From the NCBI RefSeq assembly GCF_016405855.1, contig NZ_JAEFCA010000001.1, positions 333,316-397,315 on the forward strand: a stretch of DNA of 64,000 nucleotides, read 5' to 3'. Both the position numbers and the translations under genes were made by a program. The notes beneath the pieces are model-generated. The model was not told where the DNA came from. It saw only the letters and a list, made by a program, of their open reading frames with translations, and made no database searches. The stretch is from Flavobacterium sp. IB48 (lineage in GTDB: Bacteria; Bacteroidota; Bacteroidia; Flavobacteriales; Flavobacteriaceae). This document shows, one piece after another, positions 43,608 to 52,123 of this stretch. Within the stretch, counting starts at the first letter, position 1; the number at the start of each line of letters is the position of its first letter.

Positions 43608-44903
43608 TTAAACTCTATATATGATTTTAGAAACATATAAAATTCCTTTAGCCAACAACCACAATAAGGCTGCCACCCCTAGCAGTTTCCAAGCCCAAGC
43701 TTTACTTCTTTTCCAATCAGAGAAAAACGAAAATATTTCAAAATATTTAATGACTACATAAGCACTTGTTCCTATCAGCGAAAACCAAACAACTTCATTT
43801 AAATGATAACTGAAGCCGTACAAGAAAGTTAAACTTAAAAAAAGTACGGTTACAAATTGCAGATAGTAATAATTTCTGAAATCATATCTGTAGTTCATTT
43901 TCAAGGACAAAATTAAGAACGATATCGCCAACAAACTTATTAAAGCGGCAATAACATTATAAAAAAGAAAATTGTCTTGAAAAATCAGCACTAAAACTAC
44001 AACAACAGCAATTACAGTACATCCGCCAAGAGAATTTATACCTCTTTCTCTTCTATCATTTTTAAAGGGAAATAAAACCGGATATAAATACTTTTCTAAA
44101 GTACGCCAAAAAGGCAAAGCATAAATTGTTGCAATTCCTGATAATACAATTTCGTAGTTATAAAAAATGTCTTGCGGAACTCTGTACAGCACATACAAAA
44201 GTGCAAGCGTAAGACATAAAGCAGGGAGAGAAATTGTTTTTACCGCTTCCCAAGAGTTTTCGCCCCAAAAGTTATTTTCTATTTTAAAAATATACCGTTT
44301 AATTAAATATTCTTTCGTAAAAAGAGCTGTAGATTGACTCCACAACAAACACAGTCCTACATGAATCACAACTGTACGAAGTACAAATTCATCTATAGAA
44401 ACTCCGTAATAGATACAGAAAGCGCTTGCAATCAGCAATTCGTAAGTCAATAAGATTGGTGAAAATAAAAACCTTAATAATGGTGCTAAATGCCTAATAA
44501 CAAAATCAATTAACAGACTCCAATATCGCTTAAACAAAGCTAGAATAGCACAAATAGCAATAAATGCAGACAGATAAAACATCCAATTTGCCAGCGATTG
44601 CGCTTGTAACCAGAATTGAACTGCAGAACCTTTTGGCGGAGCATACACTATTTTAGAATTAGCAAAAACTTCTAAAGCTAATTGATCTCGTACTTTATCA
44701 TCAATTTTTGAAAATTCATTTTTGTGTTTCATCCAGAATTGTTCTGTTTCAAAACCGTTCTTTTTAAGAACTTCAAATTCATACAAAACATTTTTCTGTT
44801 CTTCGCTTAACGAATTTAAATAACTGCTAACATTATTATCTGAAACAGCTTTTCCGTAAGCACTAAAACAACACAGCAGTATAAGTATTATTATTTTTTT
44901 CAA
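43608..44903 (-). CDS. Unknown polytopic inner-membrane protein
   Basis: I do not recognise this 431-residue protein. A signal-like start (MKKIIILILLCCFSAYG) is followed by a soluble stretch of about 85 residues (LSEEQKNVLYEFEVLKKNGFETEQFW). About eight to ten hydrophobic helices then fill the remainder. No catalytic motif is visible. It is a lone gene between terminators, convergent with the AsmA-like gene and downstream of rpmA on the same strand. Relatives are probably limited to Flavobacteriia. Confidence 0.7.
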   Translation of the reverse strand: MKKIIILILLCCFSAYGKAVSDNNVSSYLNSLSEEQKNVLYEFEVLKKNGFETEQFWMKHKNEFSKIDDKVRDQLALEVFANSKIVYAPPKGSAVQFWLQAQSLANWMFYLSAFIAICAILALFKRYWSLLIDFVIRHLAPLLRFLFSPILLTYELLIASAFCIYYGVSIDEFVLRTVVIHVGLCLLWSQSTALFTKEYLIKRYIFKIENNFWGENSWEAVKTISLPALCLTLALLYVLYRVPQDIFYNYEIVLSGIATIYALPFWRTLEKYLYPVLFPFKNDRRERGINSLGGCTVIAVVVVLVLIFQDNFLFYNVIAALISLLAISFLILSLKMNYRYDFRNYYYLQFVTVLFLSLTFLYGFSYHLNEVVWFSLIGTSAYVVIKYFEIFSFFSDWKRSKAWAWKLLGVAALLWLLAKGILYVSKIIYRV

Positions 44904-44980
44904 CTTTTAATATTTAGGACAATGAAAACAAACGTAAAAGTAAATATAAGTTTTAAAGTCTTTATAAAAGTATAAAAAAC

Positions 44981-45012
44981 AAAAAACCCGATCATTTCTG
45001 AACGGGTTTTTT
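44981..45012. terminator. Terminator after rpmA
   Basis: Ten-base-pair stem AAAAAACCCG/CGGGTTTTTT with a 12-base loop. It lies 22 bases beyond the rpmA stop on the minus strand. Confidence 0.85.
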
Positions 45013-45033
45013 ATAAAAAGTAATCTATGATTA

Positions 45034-45294
45034 TTATGCCTCGAATGGGATAATAGATACATAAGATTTGTTATCTCTTTTCTTTTGGAACTTAACAACT
45101 CCAGCAACTCTTGCGTGAAGAGTGTGATCTTTACTAATGTAAACGTTTTCACCTGGATTGTGTTTTGAACCTCTTTGTCTAACGATGATGTTTCCAGCAA
45201 TAGCAGCTTGACCACCATAAATCTTAACGCCTAGACGTTTTGATTCTGATTCTCTACCATTCTTCGAACTACCGACACCTTTCTTGTGAGCCAT
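45034..45294 (-). CDS. rpmA: 50S ribosomal protein L27 (bL27)
   Basis: An 86-residue L27 with the conserved N-terminal [24 protein letters not shown], whose tail reaches the peptidyl transferase centre. [25 protein letters not shown] is the family core. No N-terminal extension needing proteolysis is present. It follows rplU by 24 bases, the usual order, and is probably cotranscribed with it. Confidence 0.97.
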
Positions 45295-45318
45295 GACGTA
45301 TGAGTTTAAATATTGTTA

Positions 45319-45756
45319 TTATTCTTTAGTAGCTTCTTTTTTTGCTTTTGGAGCTGCTTTTTTTGCTTTTGGAGCTTCTACTTCTTCAGTAGCTGCTTCT
45401 TCTGCTACAACTGCTTTTTTAGCCGCTGCTTTTTTAGTTCCTCCTGCTGCAGTAATACCTTCAATTACAATTTGTGTAAGATATTGTCTGTGACCATTTC
45501 TTTTTTTGTATCCTTTTCTTCTTTTCTTTTTGAAAACGATAACTTTATCACCTTTTAAGTGTTGTAACACTTTAGCTTCTACTGAAGCACCTTCTATAGC
45601 TGGGGCGCCTAAAGTTACATTTCCGTTATCATCTAATAAAAGAACTTTGTCAAAAGAAACTTTTGAACCTTCTTCATTAGCTAAACGGTGAACATAAACC
45701 TTTAAGTCTTTGCTTACTTTAAATTGTTGCCCTGCTATCTCTACGATTGCATACAT
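45319..45756 (-). CDS. rplU: 50S ribosomal protein L21 (bL21) with Lys/Ala-rich tail
   Basis: A 145-residue L21. The normal domain (about 1-102) includes AIVEIAGQQFKV and VFKKKRRKGYKKRNGHRQYLT. An extra tail of about 40 residues, rich in Lys, Ala and Glu, is absent from short L21 proteins such as that of E. coli (103 residues). Such tails are common in Flavobacteriia. It leads the rplU-rpmA operon behind a clear promoter. Confidence 0.95.
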   Translation of the reverse strand: MYAIVEIAGQQFKVSKDLKVYVHRLANEEGSKVSFDKVLLLDDNGNVTLGAPAIEGASVEAKVLQHLKGDKVIVFKKKRRKGYKKRNGHRQYLTQIVIEGITAAGGTKKAAAKKAVVAEEAATEEVEAPKAKKAAPKAKKEATKE

Positions 45757-45786
45757 ACCAAATTGATTTATTGATTTTTAAGGTTG

Positions 45787-45816
45787 CAAATATACAACTA
45801 ATAATTTACTGTGCAA
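45787..45816 (-). promoter_or_regulatory. rplU-rpmA promoter
   Basis: On the minus strand TTG (45816-45814), 19 bases, then TATATTTG (45794-45787). Both boxes and the spacing match the Bacteroidota consensus. The box lies about 30 bases before the rplU ATG. Confidence 0.65.
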
Positions 45817-45959
45817 TCCCTAAAAGCAAAAATATTTTTACTTAAAAAAACCTTGTTTTTCAGGCAGTTCTACATCAAAAACAAAATTATTTTAAAGTAA
45901 AAGATTGTTAAAATCACATTAATTTAAAAACAAATCTGTAATACCTAATTAAAAAAAAC

Positions 45960-45967
45960 TATTTTTG
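45960..45967 (+). promoter_or_regulatory. Candidate -7 box for the M16 peptidase operon
   Basis: TATTTTTG matches TAnnTTTG and lies 62 bases before the M16 start at 46030. No good -33 element is visible. Confidence 0.3.
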
Positions 45968-46029
45968 GTGTAACCAAAATCAACTCTTGTCTACCTACTA
46001 CTGTTGATATTTTAAAATTATTAATCTTT

Positions 46030-47352
46030 ATGAAAAAATCAATAATGATGTTAAGTGCTGCATTAATGCTTGGCGGAGTGGCTCATGCCCAAAAAGTAGC
46101 TTTCGAAGAATACGATTTAGACAATGGGCTGCATGTCATTTTACACAATGACCCTTCGGCTCCAGTCGTGATCACTTCGGTAATGTATCATGTTGGATCA
46201 AAAGACGAACGCCCAGACAGAACTGGTTTTGCACATTTTTTTGAACATCTATTATTTGAAGGAACCCAAAATATAAAACGCGGAGAATGGATGAAAATTG
46301 TCACTGCTAACGGAGGTGTAAACAACGCAAATACCTCTGATGACAGAACATATTATTATGAAGTTTTTCCATCTAACAGTTTAGAACTTGGTCTATGGAT
46401 GGAATCTGAAAGACTGATGCATCCTATTATTAATAAAATTGGAGTTGACACGCAAAATGAAGTAGTAAAAGAAGAAAAAAGAATGCGTTACGACAATCAG
46501 CCATACGGAAATATTCTTCCCGAGGTTAAAAAGAATATGTTCAAAAATCATCCTTACAGATGGACCACTATTGGCTCTATGAAAGATTTGGATGCTGCAA
46601 CTCTTGAAGAATTCCAAGCTTTCAACAAAAAATTCTATACTCCAAATAATGCCGTTTTAGTGGTTGCTGGAGATTTCGAAAAAACAAAAACAAAAGAATG
46701 GATTCAGAAATATTTTGGACCAATTCCGCGAGGTGAAGAAGTTAAAAAACAAACCTATACAGAAGATCCGATCACCCAAACGATTAAAGCTACTTACGAA
46801 GATCCAAACATCCAGATTCCGATGATTGTAGCTTCCTACAGAACGCCTTCAATGAAAACAAGAGATGCAAGGGTTTTAGATTTAATTTCATCGTATTTAA
46901 GTGATGGAAAAAGTTCTAAACTGTACAAGAAAATTGTAGACGACAAAAAAATGGCGTTGCAAATTGGTGCTGTAGGTTTTAGCCAAGAAGATTACGGAAT
47001 GTATATTCTGTATGGTCTTCCAATGGCTCCATACACAACAGCCGATATTTTAAAAGAAATGGATGAGGAAATTGTAAAAATTCAAACCGATCTTATTTCT
47101 GAAAAAGATTACGAAAAATTACAAAACAAATTCGATAACAATTATGTAAATGCCAATTCGAGCGTAGAAGGAATTGCAGAAAATCTTGCTTCATATTATT
47201 TACTTTATGGCGATGTAAATCTGATTAATACCGAAATCGACATTTACCATTCTATAACAAGAGAAGAAATAAGAGAAGTTGCCAAGAAATATTTAAATCC
47301 GAACCAACGTTTGATTTTAGATTATGTTCCAACTGCCAAATCTCAAAACTAA
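46030..47352 (+). CDS. M16-family zinc peptidase, catalytic subunit
   Basis: A secreted M16B processing peptidase of 440 residues. The signal peptide (cut after VAHAQ) is followed by the inverted zinc motif HFFEH (His69, Glu72, His73). The third ligand is Glu148 or Glu149 in NEVVKEEKRMR. The downstream gene, 12 bases away, encodes a second M16 protein lacking HxxEH, so the two should form the active heterodimer known for this family. Substrate is unknown; periplasmic peptide breakdown is likely. Confidence 0.91.
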   Translation: MKKSIMMLSAALMLGGVAHAQKVAFEEYDLDNGLHVILHNDPSAPVVITSVMYHVGSKDERPDRTGFAHFFEHLLFEGTQNIKRGEWMKIVTANGGVNNANTSDDRTYYYEVFPSNSLELGLWMESERLMHPIINKIGVDTQNEVVKEEKRMRYDNQPYGNILPEVKKNMFKNHPYRWTTIGSMKDLDAATLEEFQAFNKKFYTPNNAVLVVAGDFEKTKTKEWIQKYFGPIPRGEEVKKQTYTEDPITQTIKATYEDPNIQIPMIVASYRTPSMKTRDARVLDLISSYLSDGKSSKLYKKIVDDKKMALQIGAVGFSQEDYGMYILYGLPMAPYTTADILKEMDEEIVKIQTDLISEKDYEKLQNKFDNNYVNANSSVEGIAENLASYYLLYGDVNLINTEIDIYHSITREEIREVAKKYLNPNQRLILDYVPTAKSQN

Positions 47353-47364
47353 GAATATCGAATC

Positions 47365-49413
47365 ATGAAAAAAATATATCCTTTTTTAATCCTTATTTTC
47401 CTAACTGGAATTATGCAAGCACAAGATCGTCCACAACCCAAACCAGGAAATGCCCCAGTAGTCAACATCAAAAAACCACAGACCTTTGTTTTAGCAAACG
47501 GAATGAAGGTTTTAGTTGTTGAAAACCATAAATTGCCTAGAGTTAGCTTTACACTTACTTTAGACAACGCTCCTTTTACTGAAGGCAACAAAAAAGGCGT
47601 TGACGAATTAACTAGTAGCTTAATTGGAAACGGAACTAAAAAAACAACCAAAGAGGCCTTTAACGAAGAAATTGATTTTTATGGAGCTAATATCAATTTT
47701 ACTTCTCAAGGTGCTTATGCAAGTTCATTATCAAAATATTCTGCACGCGTTTTAGAACTTTTAGCAGAAGGCGCTTTACAGCCAAATTTCACTCAAACCG
47801 AATTTGACAAAGAAAAAGCAAAACTTTTAGAAGGCCTTAAAGCTGACGAAAAAAGCGTTCCTGCTATTTCAAACCGAGTGGTCGATGTTTTAGCTTTCGG
47901 AAAAAATCATCCAACAGGAGAATATCTTTCTGAAGAAACTGTAAAAAATGTAACGCTTGCAGATGTTCAAAACAACTACAACACTTACTTTGTTCCAGAA
48001 AACGCTTATTTAGTTGTTATTGGAGATATCAAATTTAAAGAAGTAAAAGCTGCTGTTGAGAAATTATTCAGCGGATGGAAAAAGCAAGCAGCACCAAAAA
48101 ACACTTACCCAAATCCGACGAATGTTTCAAACTTACAAATTGATTTTGTTGATGTTCCAAATGCGGTTCAATCTGAAATTTCATTAGTAAATACTGTAAA
48201 TTTAAGAATGAGCGATCCAGATTTTTTCCCTGCAGTAATTGCAAATCAAATTCTTGGAGGCGATTTCAATAGTTATTTAAATATGAATTTACGCGAAGAA
48301 CATGCTTGGACGTATGGCGCAAATTCTAGCATCGGAAGCGGAAAATATGTTACCAAATTCAAAGCTTCATCAGCAGTTAGAAACACTGTAACAGATAGTG
48401 CTGTTGTTCAATTTGTAAAAGAAATAAAACGAATTAGAACAGAAAGAGTTGATCCAGAAGTTTTAAGAAATGTAAAAGCTGGATATATTGGAAGATTTGT
48501 AATGCAAGTTGAAAAACCACAAGCTGTTGCACGTTACGCTTTGAACATTGAAACAGAAAAACTTCCTGCCGATTTCTACGAAAAATACATTCAAACAATC
48601 AATAATGTTACTGCAGACGATATTTATCGTGTTGCAAACAAATATTTCTTATTGGACAATATGCGTATTGTGATTGTCGGAAAAGGATCGGATGTAATTT
48701 CTGGTTTAGAAAAATTACAAATTCCGATTTATTATTTCGATAAATATGGAAATCCTGTTGAAAAACCTGCAACAAAAAAAGAAGCTCCTAAAGATATTAG
48801 TGCTAAAACAGTTTTTGAAAACTATATCAATGCAATTGGAGGAGAAAAAGCTGTTAGCGCAGTAAAAACTTTATACATGAACGGCTCTACAACTGTTCCT
48901 CAAGCTCCTACTCCATTAACTTTTACTTCTAAATTAGATTCAAAAGGAAAAATGATGGTTTCACTTTCAATGGGAACTATGAATTTAATGAAACAAGTTG
49001 TGAATGAAAAAGGCGCTTATGTAGAACAACAAGGAAAAAGAAAAAACCTTGAAGGCGAAGATTTAGCCGAAATGAAAGCAAATGCAGCGCCATTTGAAGA
49101 ATTACAACTTGCAAAGAGAACCGACCTAAAAGTAGAAGGAATTGAACCAATTAACGGAAGTGATGCTTACGTAATTAAAGACGGTAAAACAAAGTATTAT
49201 TATGACGTTAAATCTGGCTTAAAAACAGCCGAATCTAAAGTTCGTGAGCAAGGCGGAAAATCAGTAGAACAAATCACCAATTTTAACGATTATAAAGAAG
49301 TAAAAGGCATTAAAGTTCCTTTTAATTTAGTTCAAAATGTTGGCTTTGAATTAGATATCAAAATGTCTGATATTAAAATAAACGAAGGCGTTTCTGAGAA
49401 GGATTTTCTTTAA
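47365..49413 (+). CDS. M16-family non-catalytic subunit with extra C-terminal domain
   Basis: A 682-residue partner of the peptidase above. The M16 fold occupies about residues 25-460, but the HxxEH site is replaced by LTSSLIGNGT, so it cannot bind zinc. The region GGDFNSYLNMNLREEHAWTYGANS is the conserved Tyr/Arg-bearing part typical of the C-terminal M16 domain. After residue ~470 an additional domain follows (AKTVFENYINAIGGEKAVSAV), resembling lipoprotein-carrier (LolA-like) folds. The fusion makes it about 220 residues longer than a plain M16 subunit. It closes a two-gene operon. Confidence 0.88.
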   Translation: MKKIYPFLILIFLTGIMQAQDRPQPKPGNAPVVNIKKPQTFVLANGMKVLVVENHKLPRVSFTLTLDNAPFTEGNKKGVDELTSSLIGNGTKKTTKEAFNEEIDFYGANINFTSQGAYASSLSKYSARVLELLAEGALQPNFTQTEFDKEKAKLLEGLKADEKSVPAISNRVVDVLAFGKNHPTGEYLSEETVKNVTLADVQNNYNTYFVPENAYLVVIGDIKFKEVKAAVEKLFSGWKKQAAPKNTYPNPTNVSNLQIDFVDVPNAVQSEISLVNTVNLRMSDPDFFPAVIANQILGGDFNSYLNMNLREEHAWTYGANSSIGSGKYVTKFKASSAVRNTVTDSAVVQFVKEIKRIRTERVDPEVLRNVKAGYIGRFVMQVEKPQAVARYALNIETEKLPADFYEKYIQTINNVTADDIYRVANKYFLLDNMRIVIVGKGSDVISGLEKLQIPIYYFDKYGNPVEKPATKKEAPKDISAKTVFENYINAIGGEKAVSAVKTLYMNGSTTVPQAPTPLTFTSKLDSKGKMMVSLSMGTMNLMKQVVNEKGAYVEQQGKRKNLEGEDLAEMKANAAPFEELQLAKRTDLKVEGIEPINGSDAYVIKDGKTKYYYDVKSGLKTAESKVREQGGKSVEQITNFNDYKEVKGIKVPFNLVQNVGFELDIKMSDIKINEGVSEKDFL

Positions 49414-49460
49414 GGTGCTAAGGTTCTGAGATACTAAGTTGCTAAGTGTTTAAGATTTTA
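49414..49460 (+). repeat. Short dispersed-type repeat with CTAAG words
   Basis: Directly after the stop codon, GTGCTAAGG, ATACTAAGT and TTGCTAAGT follow at roughly 15-base spacing. I recall similar TGCTAAG-rich strings in intergenic DNA of Flavobacterium. It has no gene and precedes a terminator. Confidence 0.4.
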
Positions 49461-49504
49461 AGGCTTTGTCAAAGTTTGAAACTTTGACAAAGCCTTTTTT
49501 TTTT
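49461..49504 (+). terminator. Intrinsic terminator after the M16 operon
   Basis: Perfect 17-bp stem AGGCTTTGTCAAAGTTT with its complement around a single G, followed by ten T. One of the strongest terminators in the window. Confidence 0.85.
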
Positions 49505-49541
49505 ATTACCAGGTTGTCAGTTTGAACGAATTAGAAGTCCG

Positions 49542-49569
49542 CTCATAACTCATAACTCATAACTCATAA
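49542..49569. repeat. Tandem repeat of CTCATAA, four copies
   Basis: Four perfect head-to-tail copies of the heptamer CTCATAA, ending seven bases before the transporter stop codon. Such repeats can change in number by slippage, but here they lie outside coding sequence. Confidence 0.7.
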
Positions 49570-49576
49570 TTCAAAA

Positions 49577-50443
49577 TCACTTCTTAGCCGATAAATAGAC
49601 TCCAATCAAAATAATAAACGCTCCTACAGACTGAATTGGTGTCAACATTTCGTTATCTAATAACCCCCAAAAGAAGGCAACTATCGGAATCAAATATGTT
49701 ACCGATGTTGCAAATATAGGCGACGACATCTGAATTAATTTAAAGAAAAGAATATTGGCGATTCCAGTTCCTAAAACACCTAAAATTGCCACAAAAAGTA
49801 TAGAATGCTGCGTTTCTGCAAAATGTATTTTCTGGCTAATATCGGTTGTACTTAAAATGATTAATGCCGGTAAAAGCAAAACTGCAAAATTTCCTGTTGT
49901 AATACTTACAGAATTTAAATCGTGTAAATATTTTTTAATTAAATTGACATTGATTGCATAACTAAGCGTCGCAATTATAACCAATAGCACATACAAATAA
50001 TTTTGAGTTCCACTAGAAGAATCTCCGCTTAAAACCAAAAGCAAACAACCAGCGAGCCCTACGAAAACACCTAAAACCTGCCTTTTTTGAAACTGAATCC
50101 CAAATGCTATAATTCCTAAAATTAAAGTATTTAAAGGTGTAAGCGAATTCAAAATCGCCACAATAGAGCTATTTACTTGGGTTTCGGCAATAGCAAAAAG
50201 ATAAGCTGGCATAAAAGTTCCAAACAGTGAAGTTATCGCAACATATTTCCACTGACGACGCGAAATCTTTTTTAAGCTATTAAAACCTACAATCAACAGA
50301 AACAGCGCAGCAAAAATAATTCGGAACGAACCGACTTGAATTGCCGTTAACCCAATCAATCCCTTTTTTATCAGAATAAAAGAACTTCCCCAAATAAGAG
50401 AGAGAATAGTTAAGTAAACCCACTTTAACTGTTTTGTTTCCAT
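49577..50443 (-). CDS. EamA-family drug/metabolite transporter
   Basis: A 288-residue inner-membrane exporter of the DMT superfamily with about ten transmembrane helices in two EamA repeats (about 5-140 and 150-286). LIWGSSFILIKKGL opens the first repeat and is the family mark. It is likely to export an amino acid or metabolite, but the substrate cannot be read. It is divergent from the HMA lipoprotein gene. Confidence 0.87.
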   Translation of the reverse strand: METKQLKWVYLTILSLIWGSSFILIKKGLIGLTAIQVGSFRIIFAALFLLIVGFNSLKKISRRQWKYVAITSLFGTFMPAYLFAIAETQVNSSIVAILNSLTPLNTLILGIIAFGIQFQKRQVLGVFVGLAGCLLLVLSGDSSSGTQNYLYVLLVIIATLSYAINVNLIKKYLHDLNSVSITTGNFAVLLLPALIILSTTDISQKIHFAETQHSILFVAILGVLGTGIANILFFKLIQMSSPIFATSVTYLIPIVAFFWGLLDNEMLTPIQSVGAFIILIGVYLSAKK

Positions 50444-50501
50444 AATTTGTATTTTATTGCAAATTTGTAATTATTTTACGAACTAAGCATTCTCTTTTTA
50501 T

Positions 50502-50509
50502 TAATTTTG
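50502..50509 (+). promoter_or_regulatory. Candidate promoter -7 box for the HMA lipoprotein gene
   Basis: TAATTTTG matches TAnnTTTG and lies 36 bases before the ATG at 50546. It overlaps an earlier in-frame ATG at 50507, which argues that the later ATG is the true start. Confidence 0.4.
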
Positions 50510-50545
50510 CAAGAATCTAATTCGCAATTTTTAAATTTATATATA

Positions 50546-50923
50546 ATGAAAATTTCAAAAATCTTAATCGCCGCAACAATCGCTGGTTTAGTATTTGTTG
50601 GCTGTAAAAAAGCAGAAGACAAAAGCCTTGAAGTCGTAAATGCAGAAAAAAGTGCTCCAAAAGAACACAAACCAATCGCTGCTGAAAATCTTCAAACTGC
50701 AAGTTTCACAATTGACGGAATGACTTGCGCTGTTGGATGCGCTAAAACAATTGAAGAAGAATTAGCAAATCTTGACGGAGTTGAAAAAGCAACTGTTGAT
50801 TTTGACAAAAAAACGGCAACTGTAAGTTTTGATAAAACAATCCAAAACTCAGAATCTTTAACAAAAGTAGTTCAAGAAACTGGAGACGGAAAAACATATA
50901 AGGTTTCGAATTTTAAGTCTTAA
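50546..50923 (+). CDS. Heavy-metal-associated (HMA) domain lipoprotein
   Basis: A 125-residue lipoprotein: signal MKISKILIAATIAGLVFVG, then lipidated Cys20. After a linker, residues 52-120 form an HMA domain with the metal motif GMTCAVGC (Cys61, Cys65). The spacing is CxxxC, not the classic CxxC of copper chaperones. It may pass copper or a similar metal in the periplasm. The start is set at 50546 because the promoter box overlaps the earlier ATG and a signal peptide begins here. A terminator follows. Confidence 0.85.
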   Translation: MKISKILIAATIAGLVFVGCKKAEDKSLEVVNAEKSAPKEHKPIAAENLQTASFTIDGMTCAVGCAKTIEEELANLDGVEKATVDFDKKTATVSFDKTIQNSESLTKVVQETGDGKTYKVSNFKS

Positions 50924-50942
50924 ATTCTAAATTAATAAACTT

Positions 50943-50974
50943 AAAAAGGCGTTCAAATTTGAGCGCCTTTTTTA
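50943..50974. terminator. Bidirectional terminator between the HMA and XRE genes
   Basis: Stem AAAAAGGCG/CGCCTTTTT extended by TCAAATTTGA, with T-run at 50969-50974. It serves the convergent neighbours. Confidence 0.8.
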
Positions 50975-50999
50975 ATTCATTTAATATTTTAACTAAAGA

Positions 51000-51404
51000 T
51001 TACTTCTCTTTAAATCCTTTCTCTAAATAAGCATTTTTCTCTTTTTCCGATTCTAATAGACGCTCATATAGTTTTCTATTTTCATCTACAAGTTCCATCA
51101 TTTTATCTAACGGATTGAAAGTGCAATGATTATTGAAAGTTCCTGCACTATGATCAGTAAAAGTATTAAAGTAATTTATCATATTTTCTTCAGAAAAATT
51201 CTTAATTGCTTCCACAGTTACGCCAAGGGCTTTTGCCACTTCTTTGAGTTTATCATCATCAATAGTTTCACTGTTTTCCATAGCAGATATTGCTTGTTGA
51301 TTAGTTCCTAAAGCCTGAGCCAATGCTTCCTGCTTCATATCTTTTAGTTCACGAATACGGCTTATTTTTCGCCCTATATGACTTGGTTTCGTTAATGTGC
51401 TCAT
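51000..51404 (-). CDS. XRE-family helix-turn-helix regulator
   Basis: A 134-residue protein with a Cro/C1-type HTH at about 10-68 (ISRIRELKDMKQEALAQALGTNQQAISAMENSE). A helical tail follows (MMELVDENRKLYERLLESEKEKNAYLEK), probably for dimerization. A short middle part, HCTFNPLDK, contains Cys and His. No toxin partner lies next to it, so it is not an obvious antitoxin. Target is unknown. Confidence 0.85.
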   Translation of the reverse strand: MSTLTKPSHIGRKISRIRELKDMKQEALAQALGTNQQAISAMENSETIDDDKLKEVAKALGVTVEAIKNFSEENMINYFNTFTDHSAGTFNNHCTFNPLDKMMELVDENRKLYERLLESEKEKNAYLEKGFKEK

Positions 51405-51530
51405 AATTCAAAGATAATTATTAGAAATAAAAAATAAAGCAATCCGTAAAAAACACCAATCTTTCTGTATGTTACAGATTCAATCTATCAACTCCAAACA
51501 AAAGTATAATTTTTCTTACGCTAAAAAAAT

Positions 51531-51557
51531 AAAAAGGATTCAAATTGAATCCTTTTT
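51531..51557 (-). terminator. Intrinsic terminator after gldD
   Basis: Palindromic stem AAAAAGGATTC/GAATCCTTTTT with an AAATT loop, four bases after the gldD stop and T-rich on the minus strand downstream. Confidence 0.75.
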
Positions 51558-51561
51558 ATTT

Positions 51562-52122
51562 TTATTTCCATTTCAATGTTTCCATCAAACGCTGCATATC
51601 ATTCTTAACATAACTCGCTGCAGGCATAATCGAATCAAAGTTTGGTTTTGCATAAAAATATACCGAACCAATTAAAAAGTGTTTTGTACTGTCGGTAACG
51701 TAGAACTGAGAATTTGTCGCTGCATTTCCATCAACTTGATAAAACATTCCGTAAACCTTTTTCTCTGGATTTAAATACGGTTGTTCTAAAATATCATCAG
51801 CTTTAATAACGTGCTCGTAAGTCAGCTTTTGGGCGTCACGTAGCAATTTATCAATATTGCCATTTACTGGCTTGTACGTCAAATAAATGGTCGCTTTCAT
51901 CTTTGGATAGGTAATTGCAAAACCACATTCTTTTTCGCCTTTTATAATAGCGTCTTCATTCATCTGAAAAACAAATGGGCAATTGTTTTCAAAATTCACA
52001 TATTTTGCTTCTGGATAATCCAATCGCAGATAACTCGCAGGTTTTGGCAAAACATCATTTTTACAGCTTATAACCGTTAGAGCAAGCAAAATTGCTGTTA
52101 TTGAAAGTATTCTATTAAACAT
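51562..52122 (-). CDS. gldD: Gliding motility lipoprotein GldD
   Basis: GldD is a lipoprotein required for gliding and type IX secretion. The 186-residue protein has lipobox LTVISC (Cys20) and then the family's KPASYLRLDYPEAKY motif. Two further cysteines (NNCPFVF, KECGFAI) may form a disulfide. It ends the mutY-ssb-gldE-gldD operon, one base after gldE. This order is known in F. johnsoniae and strongly supports the identification. Confidence 0.94.
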   Translation of the reverse strand: MFNRILSITAILLALTVISCKNDVLPKPASYLRLDYPEAKYVNFENNCPFVFQMNEDAIIKGEKECGFAITYPKMKATIYLTYKPVNGNIDKLLRDAQKLTYEHVIKADDILEQPYLNPEKKVYGMFYQVDGNAATNSQFYVTDSTKHFLIGSVYFYAKPNFDSIMPAASYVKNDMQRLMETLKWK

Positions 52123-52123
52123 T

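Noticed and set aside
44907..45218. 103-codon minus-strand frame overlapping rpmA
   Set aside because: It overlaps L27 in another frame and runs through the rpmA terminator, so it is not a gene.
50507..50545. Upstream in-frame ATG for the HMA lipoprotein
   Set aside because: It overlaps the -7 box and puts 13 polar residues before the signal peptide; the ATG at 50546 is better.
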